The position numbers and the translations under genes are program-made. A stretch of DNA of 64,000 bases from an uncultured Bacteriovoracaceae bacterium (GTDB lineage Bacteria > Bdellovibrionota > Bacteriovoracia > Bacteriovoracales > Bacteriovoracaceae), in assembly GCA_937923325.1 (NCBI GenBank), contig CAKZUQ010000038.1:1-64000 (forward strand), given 5' to 3'. This document shows, piece by piece, positions 53,269 through 62,128 of this stretch; the first letter of the stretch is position 1, and every line of letters starts with the position of its first letter. The notes under the pieces were generated by a model. It made no database searches. It was given only the letters and a program-made list of their open reading frames with translations, and was not told the origin of the DNA.

Positions 53269-53855
53269 TCGAACCTCGTTATATTTGCTCTTATCTCAAA
53301 AATTTCAACTTTTTTACCATCATATTCAGATTTCGCGTTCTCTGGAACTTTGTAATCTAAGTTATTTAAAAAAATGGAATTTTTTAAAGCCTCTAAAAAT
53401 ATACCTATATCCTTCCAATTTTGAGCATGTCCTCTTAAAATTAGTTTTCGACCTTCAATTTTTAAACCTGTTAGCCAAACATTATTTGGAATACTTTTGG
53501 CCAAGTATTGAAGAATCTTAAAAGGGTTTTGTCTTTTATTAATGATTACTTTAACCGCTTTAAGTCTTTCACTTAGCTTTGTTTCTTGAGACTTTAAGGC
53601 TTCAACTTGTTTTCTAATATTATCTAGTTCCTTAACTTTTCCTGTTGTCTTTCTAACTTCTTTTCTAATCTGTACTTCTTTTTTATTTAAAGTTTCAAAT
53701 TTACTTTCATAGAATTTTTCTACAACCATTTCTGGTATATAGAGTACTAGGATAGCAACTAATATCATTTTTACATTTAAGTAACTTAAATCAAATCCAC
53801 CAATATTTAACTTATCACCATCCCTTCGGCCTGAAGATAAATCTATTTCTATCAT
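53265..53855 (-). CDS. pilN: Type IV pilus alignment protein PilN
   Basis: A 196-residue bitopic protein. The cytoplasmic N-terminus MIEIDLSSGRR differs from the usual INLLP motif. A membrane helix follows (about 30-48), then a coiled coil (about 50-100) and a periplasmic domain with VWLTGLKIEGRKLILRGHA typical of PilN. It is translationally coupled to pilM (TAATG). Confidence 0.9.
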   Translation of the reverse strand: MIEIDLSSGRRDGDKLNIGGFDLSYLNVKMILVAILVLYIPEMVVEKFYESKFETLNKKEVQIRKEVRKTTGKVKELDNIRKQVEALKSQETKLSERLKAVKVIINKRQNPFKILQYLAKSIPNNVWLTGLKIEGRKLILRGHAQNWKDIGIFLEALKNSIFLNNLDYKVPENAKSEYDGKKVEIFEIRANITRFE

Positions 53856-54946
53856 TATATCTTCCTCATCCCAAGCCCCATTGCCACAACGCCAGTAGCT
53901 GCGATCTTAGATAATTGAGAATCATTAAATCGTTTATTATCAAATATCATATTTTCAAATGGATCTAAGTAACTAATTTTCATTTTCAATACTTCATTTA
54001 AACTTTCAGCAAGACCTGGTAACATTGAGCTTCCTCCAGTAATAAAGCAATAACTAACTTGTTCACTAGACCCAGCAGCAATATAAAAGTTTAAGATCTT
54101 CCTTACTTCTTGCATTATTTTTTCTAATTGAATATCAATTATGCCGAGTATTTCTTCTGGAAGATTTCCATTTGCATCTCCCATCAACTTCAAGTCTTCA
54201 GCTTCAAAATAATTCAGTCCCATTTGTCGTTGAATTTCTTCAGTGACTAAAACGCCGCCAAATGGTATTTCCCTTACAAGAACTGGTCCACCGTCTTTAT
54301 AAACAATAATAGTTGTTTTTTGAGCACCGAAATCTATTATTATTGTACCCTCTTCAGAGTACTCTTTGATATCCTCAGCATATGCCACTTCAAATAAGTT
54401 AGTTATTGCTAAAGCATTCATATCGACAATTTTTGGAATTAAGCCAGACTCCTTGGTAAGTTCGGCGTAGTTATGAGGAATATCTGATCTTGTTGCTGCA
54501 ACAATCACATCTTTCACATCTTGCTCTTTAATATCTCTTATCACAAAAAAATCTATTTCTGACTCATCGACACCAAATGGGATATATTGTTCAGCTTCCC
54601 ATAATACATTATCCTCAACTTCCTCACTAGATCCATTAGCAACCTGTAGTCTTTTGACTATTGTGTTTGGACCATCAATACCGACACAAACAATTTTTTT
54701 CTTAGAATCGAGCTTTTCAAAGCATTCTTTTAAAGCCTCAACAACTTCTTCAGGTTTTTGTATTTCATCTTCGATAATAGCAGCTTCAGATAAATCAATT
54801 GATTCATAAGCTTCTAATTTATATGTTTTTTTATATGGAGAAATTTTGGCCAATTTAACAGCACTTAAACCTATATCGACTCCGATAAGATTTCCCTTAT
54901 CAAAACCAGCTAGTAAATCAGAAATCTTTTCTTTTATGCCTGACAA
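53855..54946 (-). CDS. pilM: Type IV pilus assembly ATPase-like PilM
   Basis: A 363-residue actin-like protein of the ASKHA fold that binds the PilN tail in the cytoplasm. Motifs: IGVDIGLSAVKLAKI (phosphate 1), IIIDFGAQKTTIIVY (phosphate 2) and CFITGGSSMLPGLAE (adenosine). The start is a TTG with AAGGA eight bases ahead; a nearby ATG is out of frame. It leads a 13-gene run. Confidence 0.95.
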   Translation of the reverse strand: MSGIKEKISDLLAGFDKGNLIGVDIGLSAVKLAKISPYKKTYKLEAYESIDLSEAAIIEDEIQKPEEVVEALKECFEKLDSKKKIVCVGIDGPNTIVKRLQVANGSSEEVEDNVLWEAEQYIPFGVDESEIDFFVIRDIKEQDVKDVIVAATRSDIPHNYAELTKESGLIPKIVDMNALAITNLFEVAYAEDIKEYSEEGTIIIDFGAQKTTIIVYKDGGPVLVREIPFGGVLVTEEIQRQMGLNYFEAEDLKLMGDANGNLPEEILGIIDIQLEKIMQEVRKILNFYIAAGSSEQVSYCFITGGSSMLPGLAESLNEVLKMKISYLDPFENMIFDNKRFNDSQLSKIAATGVVAMGLGMRKI

Positions 54947-54978
54947 TTTTCATTCCTTCGAAAATTAAATAATAATAC

Positions 54979-55008
54979 ATTATACATAAAGTTTTTTCGT
55001 AATATCAA
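54979..55008 (-). promoter_or_regulatory. Sigma-70 promoter of the pilM operon
   Basis: The minus strand reads TTGATA, an 18-base spacer, then TATAAT. The start would be near 54972, about 26 bases before the pilM TTG start. Confidence 0.78.
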
Positions 55009-55028
55009 GGTTTTAGTGCAAAATGTTA

Positions 55029-55808
55029 TTAAATTAAGAACGGATTTATGATTTTAAATATTTTAGGAAAATATATTTGCACTGCAGCGGCTACAATTAT
55101 GTAAGGACCAAAGGCCATAGGTTTATTTTTATTCATCTTTTTACTAAGTATAAGAATTAATCCTATAACTGAACCCAATGCGCAACTAAAAAACATATTT
55201 TGAACAACACCTATAGGCCCAAGTAGTAACCCTAAAACTCCAAAAAGCTTTATATCTCCTCCTCCAAGGCCAATCACTCCTCGAATTTTATAAAAAAGAT
55301 ATGTAACAATATATGGAAGTCCAAAACCAATAACTCCTCCAAATGCCCAGTAATTTATACTGTTGTTTAAAAGTACATAAGGAATTACTGTTACTAATAA
55401 ATACAGATTAATCTTGTCAGGTAATATCTGATGTTCAATATCTATCAGAAAGTGACATACAAAGACACAGGCAACACTAAAGAAGAAAGTATATTCTATG
55501 ATTGTATTTAACTCAATTACTTCTGGTATTAATAAATATGAGAATATTCCCATCATCAATTCAACAAGTGGATATCTTAATGGAATTTTAAATCCACAAT
55601 TTGAGCATTTTCCTCTTAAAAAAAGATAACTTATAACTGGAATATTTTGATACCACTTAATTAAGTTTGAACACTTAGGGCACTTTGATCTTGGTTTTAC
55701 TATACTCATATCTAGAGGTACTCTATGAATGACAACATTCATAAAGCTTCCAACTAAAAGTCCAAAAATTATAAATATAAGCTCTATACTAAAAGGTGCA
55801 TTAATCAA
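55029..55808 (-). CDS. pilD: Type IV prepilin peptidase/N-methylase PilD
   Basis: A 259-residue polytopic enzyme that cleaves and methylates type IV prepilins. The N-terminal methylase part contains a four-cysteine zinc site (CPKC and CSNC around 43-46 and 68-71). The two catalytic aspartates are in LIDIEHQILPD and in GGGDIK. Start is TTG with AGGA six bases ahead. It overlaps the ABC permease gene by eight bases, so the pilD transcript begins with the ABC transporter. Confidence 0.95.
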   Translation of the reverse strand: MINAPFSIELIFIIFGLLVGSFMNVVIHRVPLDMSIVKPRSKCPKCSNLIKWYQNIPVISYLFLRGKCSNCGFKIPLRYPLVELMMGIFSYLLIPEVIELNTIIEYTFFFSVACVFVCHFLIDIEHQILPDKINLYLLVTVIPYVLLNNSINYWAFGGVIGFGLPYIVTYLFYKIRGVIGLGGGDIKLFGVLGLLLGPIGVVQNMFFSCALGSVIGLILILSKKMNKNKPMAFGPYIIVAAAVQIYFPKIFKIINPFLI

Positions 55809-56580
55809 GGTTTTTCCTGTTGAAAATAAATATTGATAAAAATGTTAAAAACATTATATATATGATCGCATATACTAAATTCCCAACAATATATAAGTCT
55901 GATACTTTTTGATTATATAATACTAAATCTTTAAGGTTTAATTTATAAAAACCAGGTAAGATAAAGTGGTAAAAATCTAGAAGTTTTCCCAATGAAGGTG
56001 TGAGCTTTACAAGTGTTGTCGTCTTTGCTGCAGCAATAGCATGTCCAATTATATAAATTGTTAAAGATAAAATAACTGTCATAACTTTATTTGTGATTAA
56101 AGATAATACTCCAACCATAGATAGCATCATTAGTGCTTCCATTAGTATATATAGAACCGAAATAATTATTAAAGAGTCTAATGCTCCTCCAGTATAGACA
56201 AATACACTAAGAGTTAGCGTTGCTAATATTAATATATTTAAAGCAACGACCATTGCTAAACCTAAATACTTACCAATGATAAAACTATATCTTTTTACTG
56301 GTCTTGAAAGAATCATATATATCGTTCTAGATTCTAATTCGTTAGAAATTAAACTAATTCCCATAAAAAGAGCTATTCCAATTGCACTTAAAGAAAGTGT
56401 TCCAAGTCCAAAATCTAATGCAATCCTAGATGGTGTTCCATATGTAAACTTAAAGGCTACCGCTGTAATTAGGATCAAGAACATCCCTAAAAAGAGAACA
56501 TTAAATAAAATCTTACTCTGAATAACTTCTTTTATAGTGAACCTAGTAATTGTTAAAATCTTTTTTATTTCATTCATCAT
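55801..56580 (-). CDS. ABC-2 type permease, PilI-like
   Basis: A 259-residue protein with six hydrophobic segments of the ABC-2 family (for example IALFMGISLISNELE followed by YMILSRPVKRY). With its ATPase partner it lies exactly where Myxococcus pil clusters have pilH and pilI, just before pilD. Those genes are reported there to be needed for pilus formation. It overlaps the ATPase gene by one base. Confidence 0.85.
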   Translation of the reverse strand: MMNEIKKILTITRFTIKEVIQSKILFNVLFLGMFLILITAVAFKFTYGTPSRIALDFGLGTLSLSAIGIALFMGISLISNELESRTIYMILSRPVKRYSFIIGKYLGLAMVVALNILILATLTLSVFVYTGGALDSLIIISVLYILMEALMMLSMVGVLSLITNKVMTVILSLTIYIIGHAIAAAKTTTLVKLTPSLGKLLDFYHFILPGFYKLNLKDLVLYNQKVSDLYIVGNLVYAIIYIMFLTFLSIFIFNRKNLD

Positions 56581-57434
56581 TATACCTTGTAAAAGATTTC
56601 TTCTAAAGTTAATCGTTTGTTATTGACACTTATTATTTCAAAGTTACTTTCTATTATTTTTTTAATCTCATCGTTTTTATCACTAGATTTAACTTCAATA
56701 CTTTTAATTTCTGAGTCTTTAAAGTATTTAATTTCAGAGACTGAGCTATTACTTTTATCTAATATTTCTTGAACCTCTCCCTCATAAACAAGCTTTCCAT
56801 CTTTAATAAATATGACCCTGTCACATACTTCTTCAACATCAGAAACAATATGAGAACTAAAGAAAACTGTTTTACCTAACTCTTTAACTTCTATGATTAT
56901 GTCTTTGAGTTCTTTTCTTCCGATCGGGTCGAGTCCAGATAAAGGCTCATCTAAAATTATAATTTTTGGATCATGTAAAAGTGTAACTAAAAAACCAATT
57001 CTTTGAAGCATTCCTTTAGAGTATGTTCTAATTTTTCTTTCTAAAGCAAAATCAATTTTAAACTTTGGTGCCCAATAGGCTATTTTTTCTTTAATTACTT
57101 CTGATGATAAATTTTGAAGCCCTCCCATATAATGGCAAAACTCCTCACCTGTTAAGTGTGGATAAAAGTATGCTCTTTCAGGAAGAAATCCGATATTTTT
57201 AAAAATCTCAGCATTTCCATTTCCTAAAGTCTTATCAAATATAACTTCACCACTCGTTAATCTTACAAAATCCATAAGTATCTTTAATGATGTTGTCTTA
57301 CCTGCTCCATTTGCTCCTAAGAATCCTGTTACCTTTCCCTCTTGTACAGAGAAGCTTAGATCATCTAGAGCTTGAAAAGGTTTAGTAAAAAGCTCGGATT
57401 TAAATATTTTTGTTACATTTTTAAAAGTTATCAT
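56580..57434 (-). CDS. ABC transporter ATP-binding protein, PilH-like
   Basis: A protein of about 284 residues with Walker A GANGAGKTTS, Q-loop, signature YSKGMLQRIG (usual form LSGGQ), Walker B IIILDEPLSGLD and H-loop SSHI. It pairs with the permease. A longer frame runs to 57470 but its extra residues (MPKYIMLFKLLNM) are not typical; ATG 57434 gives MITFKNVTKIF, the family start. It is divergent from the TPR gene. Only a few dozen bases separate the two starts. Confidence 0.88.
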   Translation of the reverse strand: MITFKNVTKIFKSELFTKPFQALDDLSFSVQEGKVTGFLGANGAGKTTSLKILMDFVRLTSGEVIFDKTLGNGNAEIFKNIGFLPERAYFYPHLTGEEFCHYMGGLQNLSSEVIKEKIAYWAPKFKIDFALERKIRTYSKGMLQRIGFLVTLLHDPKIIILDEPLSGLDPIGRKELKDIIIEVKELGKTVFFSSHIVSDVEEVCDRVIFIKDGKLVYEGEVQEILDKSNSSVSEIKYFKDSEIKSIEVKSSDKNDEIKKIIESNFEIISVNNKRLTLEEIFYKV

Positions 57435-57473
57435 ATTTAATAATTTAAAGAGCATGATATACTTTGGCAACTT

Positions 57474-58274
57474 ATGAAAAATATTAAAAACTCTATAATT
57501 TTATTTTTATCAATCACTTTATTAATTTGTGCTGGATATTTAAATGAAGCCTTAATAAAACCAGAACTGAATATTGAGAAGCAAGATAGTGCAGTTAATA
57601 TCAATTCGGATTTTTTAAAATTTTTTAATGCTGGTTATTCTAGATTAATATCTGATGTATTATGGATAACAACTCTTTTAGAATCTGATCACGAACATTA
57701 TAAGAAGAGAGATTTAAATTCATGGATGTATTTAAGATTTAAATCTATCATTACTCTTGATCCACTCTTCCTTCAAGCTTATCAATTTGGTGGTAAATAT
57801 CTTTCAATCATTAAAGATGATTTAAATGGAGCGAAAGAAATTCTCGATAAAGGATTAACAAATTTTCCAAATAATTATGAGTTACTTATCTCTTCTGCTT
57901 TTCTATATAGTTTTGAGTTAAATAATAATATTAAGGGCTCTAAGCTTTTTGAAAGAGCTTCTACTTTTCCCCAAGCTCCAATTTATTTAAAAACCTTATC
58001 CCTTAAACTTAAATTTCAAGAAAGTAATAATTTAGATCTTGCCTTTGAACTTTTAAAAAAGACATTTGAAAACGAAGAGAATGAGATATTCAAAGCTAAA
58101 ATAAAAAAAGACTTATATGCCATAAGGGCTGAAATTGATCTAAAGTGTCTTAACAGTTCTAAAAACAAAACAAAATGTAATACACTTGATTATAATAATA
58201 ACGCTTACCTTTTTTATAATCAGACATTTCATGCGCCAGAAGAGTTCAAACCTTATCGCCTAAGGAAGAGGTGA
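57474..58274 (+). CDS. TPR membrane protein, possible PilG counterpart
   Basis: 266 residues with one N-terminal membrane helix (about 7-25) and then TPR-like helical pairs (YSRLISDVLWITTLLE, FLQAYQFGGKYLSIIKDDL, YELLISSAFLYSFELNN). Its position between the pilins and the ABC genes matches pilG of Myxococcus, whose product of similar size is linked to pilus export, but here it is on the opposite strand. The PilG link is by position, size and membrane anchor only. It is convergent with the second pilin. Confidence 0.7.
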   Translation: MKNIKNSIILFLSITLLICAGYLNEALIKPELNIEKQDSAVNINSDFLKFFNAGYSRLISDVLWITTLLESDHEHYKKRDLNSWMYLRFKSIITLDPLFLQAYQFGGKYLSIIKDDLNGAKEILDKGLTNFPNNYELLISSAFLYSFELNNNIKGSKLFERASTFPQAPIYLKTLSLKLKFQESNNLDLAFELLKKTFENEENEIFKAKIKKDLYAIRAEIDLKCLNSSKNKTKCNTLDYNNNAYLFYNQTFHAPEEFKPYRLRKR

Positions 58275-58280
58275 TAAGAA

Positions 58281-58931
58281 TCAATATCCAGGTCTTATCT
58301 CTGATATTCCTTTATTTTCATTGATAGTCCATAAAGATGATTCTTCACTACCTTGAAAATTTGAGGAAATAATTCCGCTTGCGCTAATTACAAATCCCTT
58401 CGAAGATTCATCAGATTGAGTATTCAAGAAGCTTCCTCCACTTCCGTCCTCACTTGCAGAAACATCCAATTCTAAAAGAACTGAAGCCCCACCAGCAGCA
58501 GCTTTAGCTATAAATACTTGAGAGTTAACATTAATATCGCCATTATTAGGGCAGTCTATCTCTACTAAGTTCTTATTTACTCCATCATTATAAATAGCTA
58601 TATCAATAGTATTTACAGCACCAAAACCAATCGTATAATATCGACTTGATTCACTTTCATCAGGAACAAATCCCATATAGTCTAAACATTTATGATAAAA
58701 ATCAAATTCCTGAAAAAAAATACTTTCAGCTTTAAAACTTGCAGCCAATAGAATTTTGGCTTCTGAAGATCTTGACTTCGCTTGATACTTTCTAAAATTT
58801 GGAATAGCTACAGCTGACAACACACCAACGATTGAAACAACAACCATCAATTCAACAAGAGTGAATCCTGACTTATTAAAAGAAAAGAGCGAAGCTATAT
58901 AGCTTCGCTCTCTCTTTACTTTTTTAATCAT
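58281..58931 (-). CDS. Second type IV pilin, with terminator-embedded leader
   Basis: A 216-residue type IVa pilin. A leader of 22 residues (rather long) ends NKSG before the methylated Phe of [20 protein letters not shown], with Glu5 present. It shares SEAK and DYMGF/Y segments and a Cys before DYMG with the first pilin. The leader codons are formed by a strong terminator hairpin. The Shine-Dalgarno is weak. No alternative start codon lies between the hairpin and the conserved motif, so ATG 58931 is probably real. Confidence 0.85.
   Translation of the reverse strand: MIKKVKRERSYIASLFSFNKSGFTLVELMVVVSIVGVLSAVAIPNFRKYQAKSRSSEAKILLAASFKAESIFFQEFDFYHKCLDYMGFVPDESESSRYYTIGFGAVNTIDIAIYNDGVNKNLVEIDCPNNGDINVNSQVFIAKAAAGGASVLLELDVSASEDGSGGSFLNTQSDESSKGFVISASGIISSNFQGSEESSLWTINENKGISEIRPGY
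58878..58910 (-). terminator. Terminator inside the leader codons of the second pilin
   Basis: On the minus strand, 10-base arms GAGCGAAGCT and AGCTTCGCTC around ATAT are followed by UUUUCUUUU. The stem is perfect. It lies within codons 8-17 of the second pilin, so transcripts ending here would give only the first pilin. Confidence 0.82.
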
Positions 58932-58937
58932 CTTAAT

Positions 58938-59588
58938 TTAATACCCAGTTCTTACATTAGATAGTCTTTTATCTGAGTTCATCCCCCAAACAGATGCTTC
59001 AGTGTCTGCATCAAAATCACCAGAAATAATTCCAGCAGCTAGAATATTAAAAACTTGAGTTTCTCCAGTTGCCTGTGTCCCCATACAAGAAACCTGTAAG
59101 GTTCCAATTGTACTTTCAGTACAATTCGTTGCACCAGATCCAAAGGCAGCACTTATAGCTGCCAAATCATCAATTGCAGCAGCTCCAACACCTTTTGCAG
59201 CTGAAAAGATACTTGTTCCATCAGTACCACCATACGTAGCAGAACAAAGAGTACCATTCATCCCAGAAGAAACAGCAGAAGTATGTGCTCCACCGTCAAT
59301 TGCAGAAGCTGTATTTACTCCTATAGCAAAGTATCTCTGTGCTCTCTCTGCAATTGGATTATATCCCATATAATCAAAACAATTAGAATACATTCCATAA
59401 TCGCCATAAAAAGCTTGTTGGGCTGTGTAAGCAGATGCTAGTTGTACCTTAGCCTCTGAAGTTTTAGCTTTTGCTTGGTATTTCTTAAAATTAGGAATTG
59501 CAACTGCAGATAGAATACCAATAATTGCAACAACTACCATTAACTCAACAAGGGTAAAACCTTGTTCATTCTTTAGATTCATTTTCAT
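58938..59588 (-). CDS. pilA: Major type IV pilin PilA
   Basis: A 216-residue type IVa pilin: 9-residue leader ending QG, then [20 protein letters not shown] and the rest of the N-terminal helix. The globular part is rich in Ala, Gly and Ser with cysteines that can form the usual disulphide. AAAGGAG precedes the start. Directly downstream of pilC. Probably the main filament subunit, given its strong ribosome site and the terminator after it. Confidence 0.95.
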   Translation of the reverse strand: MKMNLKNEQGFTLVELMVVVAIIGILSAVAIPNFKKYQAKAKTSEAKVQLASAYTAQQAFYGDYGMYSNCFDYMGYNPIAERAQRYFAIGVNTASAIDGGAHTSAVSSGMNGTLCSATYGGTDGTSIFSAAKGVGAAAIDDLAAISAAFGSGATNCTESTIGTLQVSCMGTQATGETQVFNILAAGIISGDFDADTEASVWGMNSDKRLSNVRTGY

Positions 59589-59695
59589 GTTTTTCTCCTT
59601 TGTTATTGATATTAAGAATCAACAACTAAACACTCTATCAATTTAAAACAATGCCTATAAGAAGTATTATATGCATTGAGACTATTATATATTAC

Positions 59696-59722
59696 TTATC
59701 GGAATATTCTCTTCAAAAACTA
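59696..59722 (-). promoter_or_regulatory. Possible FliA-like promoter upstream of pilA
   Basis: The minus strand reads TAGTTTTT, an 11-base spacer, then TCCGATAA. The -10 fits at 7 of 8 but the -35 only at 5 of 8. Two TATAAT sequences (around 59667 and 59686) compete as ordinary -10 elements. The 198-base gap otherwise holds nothing recognisable, including no sigma-54 site. Confidence 0.3.
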
Positions 59723-59786
59723 ATAAAAACTCTTCAAAATTCACTCAACTTTATATGAAGTTAAAATACTTAATAATTTCGATACC

Positions 59787-61004
59787 TTAGCCAGCCGCCA
59801 TAAATATTGGAAGATACATAGCAATAAGAACAGTTCCAATAATCCCACCTAAAACGACAAGAATTAGTGGCTCTATTAAGGTAGTCATAAAGCCAACTTG
59901 CTCAGAAGTTTCTTCTTCAAATACATCCGATACTTTTATGAGCATGCTATCTAAATTACCTGTAGACTCTCCAACCTTTACCATTTGGTTTACTAGATCT
60001 GGAAAGTATTTAATTCTCGCTAAAGGTTCAGTGATAGACTTTCCTCGAACGACTGCTTCTTTAACCATTAATAGATCTCTTTGCATAATTGTATTGTCTA
60101 AAGTATCAATACAAATATCTAAGGCCTCTATAATTGAGACACCCGCAGTTAACATAGTTGCGAGCGTTCTTGTGAAGGAAGTTAAGTTTCCTTTGATGAC
60201 AACTCCCCCTATAACAGGAAGATTCATCATAAATCTATCATATGCTTTTTTTCCTGATGGGGTCTTAATATAATTGATTAAAAGAAAGGCTGTTACTCCA
60301 AATATTGGTAGTGCAAGTAAAGTGTATTCACTTAAAAAATCAGAAATATCAATAATCATTTGAGTTATAAAAGGAACCTCTTGACCATTTTCATTTAACA
60401 TTCCTACAAATTGAGGAACAATAAATACCATTAATCCCCAGGTTATACCTAGCCCCAATGTCATTACAAGGCCAGGGTATGTCATTGCCTTCTTTATTTG
60501 TTTTTTGATTTTTTCTTGTTTATCCATAAATTCAGCAAGCTTATTTAAAATTGTATCTAAAATACCTGCTGCTTCACCGGCCTTAATTAATGAACAATAT
60601 AGTTTTGAGAAACCTTTTTGATTTGATAAAGCTTCGAATAGAGATTTACCACTTCCAATATCTTCAACAATTCCTTTTATTGTCTTTTTTAGAGAAGGGT
60701 TCTTTTCTTGTTTTCCCAAGATTTCTAAACTTTCTAAAATTGGAACACCAGCATTTATTAGAGTTGCAAGTTGTCTTGTAAATTTATTAAGTTCCTTTGT
60801 TCCAAATGGACTCGCAAGTCCCATATCAACCATCCATACACCTAAATCAACATCGAAGGGATTGGGTGCGATGATTTTCTTTGCTTTTATTCCTTGCCTT
60901 CTAAGTAGTCTTTTAACATGCTGAATATTTTTAGCTTCAATTTCCCCTTCAGCCTTTCGGCCATCAGTTCTAACTCCAGTATATTTAAAGACTTTATTGC
61001 TCAT
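59787..61004 (-). CDS. pilC: Type IV pilus platform protein PilC
   Basis: A 405-residue inner-membrane platform with two T2SSF domains (about 70-190 and 270-395): KFTRQLATLINAGVPILESL and SFTRTLATMLTAGVSIIEAL. Three membrane segments, around 170-190, 220-240 and 375-400, fit the family. Coupled to pilT (TAATG). Confidence 0.96.
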   Translation of the reverse strand: MSNKVFKYTGVRTDGRKAEGEIEAKNIQHVKRLLRRQGIKAKKIIAPNPFDVDLGVWMVDMGLASPFGTKELNKFTRQLATLINAGVPILESLEILGKQEKNPSLKKTIKGIVEDIGSGKSLFEALSNQKGFSKLYCSLIKAGEAAGILDTILNKLAEFMDKQEKIKKQIKKAMTYPGLVMTLGLGITWGLMVFIVPQFVGMLNENGQEVPFITQMIIDISDFLSEYTLLALPIFGVTAFLLINYIKTPSGKKAYDRFMMNLPVIGGVVIKGNLTSFTRTLATMLTAGVSIIEALDICIDTLDNTIMQRDLLMVKEAVVRGKSITEPLARIKYFPDLVNQMVKVGESTGNLDSMLIKVSDVFEEETSEQVGFMTTLIEPLILVVLGGIIGTVLIAMYLPIFMAAG

Positions 61005-62116
61005 TACTCAGCTATCCCTAAAAGTTTTCTCATTTCTTCTGGATTATTCGAGTAACTCATTGCTGTTTCAGCTGTAATGAGTCCAGCATCTAAAGACCTT
61101 TTAATATTTTGATTCATGGTACTCATATGCGTTTTTTCTTGATTTACTTGCATCTGCGAATAAATCTGATGAAGCTTATCTTCTCTAATTAAGTTTCTAA
61201 TTGCAGGGGTCATAACTAGAATTTCTTGACATAAAACACGACCTCCGCCAATTTTAGGTAATAGTTGTTGAGCAACAATCCCTTGTAATACAAAAGAAAG
61301 TAATGTTCTAATTTGATCTTGTTGATCAGCAGAGAATACGTTTATAACCCTTGAAATCGTTTGAATTGTAGAGTTTGTATGTAGAGTTCCAAAAACTAAG
61401 TGACCTGTTTCAGCAATCTCTAAAGATGCTTCAATTGTTTCAACATCTCTTAGCTCTCCTACGAGAACTATATCTGGATCTTGTCTAAGTAAACTTCTAA
61501 TTCCTTTTCCAAAATCTAAAGTATCAGTCCCAACTTCCCTTTGATTAACTATGCATCCTTTATGAGGATGTACAAATTCTATTGGATCTTCTAGTGTTAT
61601 AATGTGACCGTTTTTTTCAATATTTAATCGGTCTATAATTGAAGCAAGTGTTGTAGACTTACCAGAACCAGTGGGTCCAGTTACAAGAATTAGACCATTT
61701 GATTTATCAGTCATATCCATCAATATTTTTGGAAGTCCAAGAGCATCAAAATCAGGTATCTGAGTAGGAATTTGTCTAAAAACAGCAGAAACGTTTCCTT
61801 TTGAATAAAAACAATTTGCCCTAAATCTAGCAAGTCCTTTTACACCAAATGAGAAATCTAGTTCTAAGTTTTTTTCAAGTTCTGATCTTTGTGATTCAGA
61901 CAGTATTTGGTAAACAAGTCTTTTAGAATCTTCTTTTGTTAAGTTTCCAATCTTAACCCTAACAACACTTCCGGAAACTCTCATTGCTGGAGCACTTCCT
62001 ACACTAAGGTGTAAATCACTGGCGCCATTTTCAACCATAACTTTAAAGAGTTGTTGAATTTGAACATTACCAACACCTTCATTCGTTTTTGTTCTAGTTA
62101 CCGTTTGATCACTCAT
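61004..62116 (-). CDS. pilT: Pilus retraction ATPase PilT
   Basis: A 370-residue hexameric ATPase. Walker A GPTGSGKST near 142-150, Asp box, Walker B LVGELRD, His box GHLVFGTLHT and the PilT-specific AIRNLIRE motif near 290-297. It retracts type IV pili to drive twitching or prey contact. Thirteen bases downstream of pilB. Confidence 0.96.
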   Translation of the reverse strand: MSDQTVTRTKTNEGVGNVQIQQLFKVMVENGASDLHLSVGSAPAMRVSGSVVRVKIGNLTKEDSKRLVYQILSESQRSELEKNLELDFSFGVKGLARFRANCFYSKGNVSAVFRQIPTQIPDFDALGLPKILMDMTDKSNGLILVTGPTGSGKSTTLASIIDRLNIEKNGHIITLEDPIEFVHPHKGCIVNQREVGTDTLDFGKGIRSLLRQDPDIVLVGELRDVETIEASLEIAETGHLVFGTLHTNSTIQTISRVINVFSADQQDQIRTLLSFVLQGIVAQQLLPKIGGGRVLCQEILVMTPAIRNLIREDKLHQIYSQMQVNQEKTHMSTMNQNIKRSLDAGLITAETAMSYSNNPEEMRKLLGIAE

Positions 62117-62128
62117 AATTCATATTCC

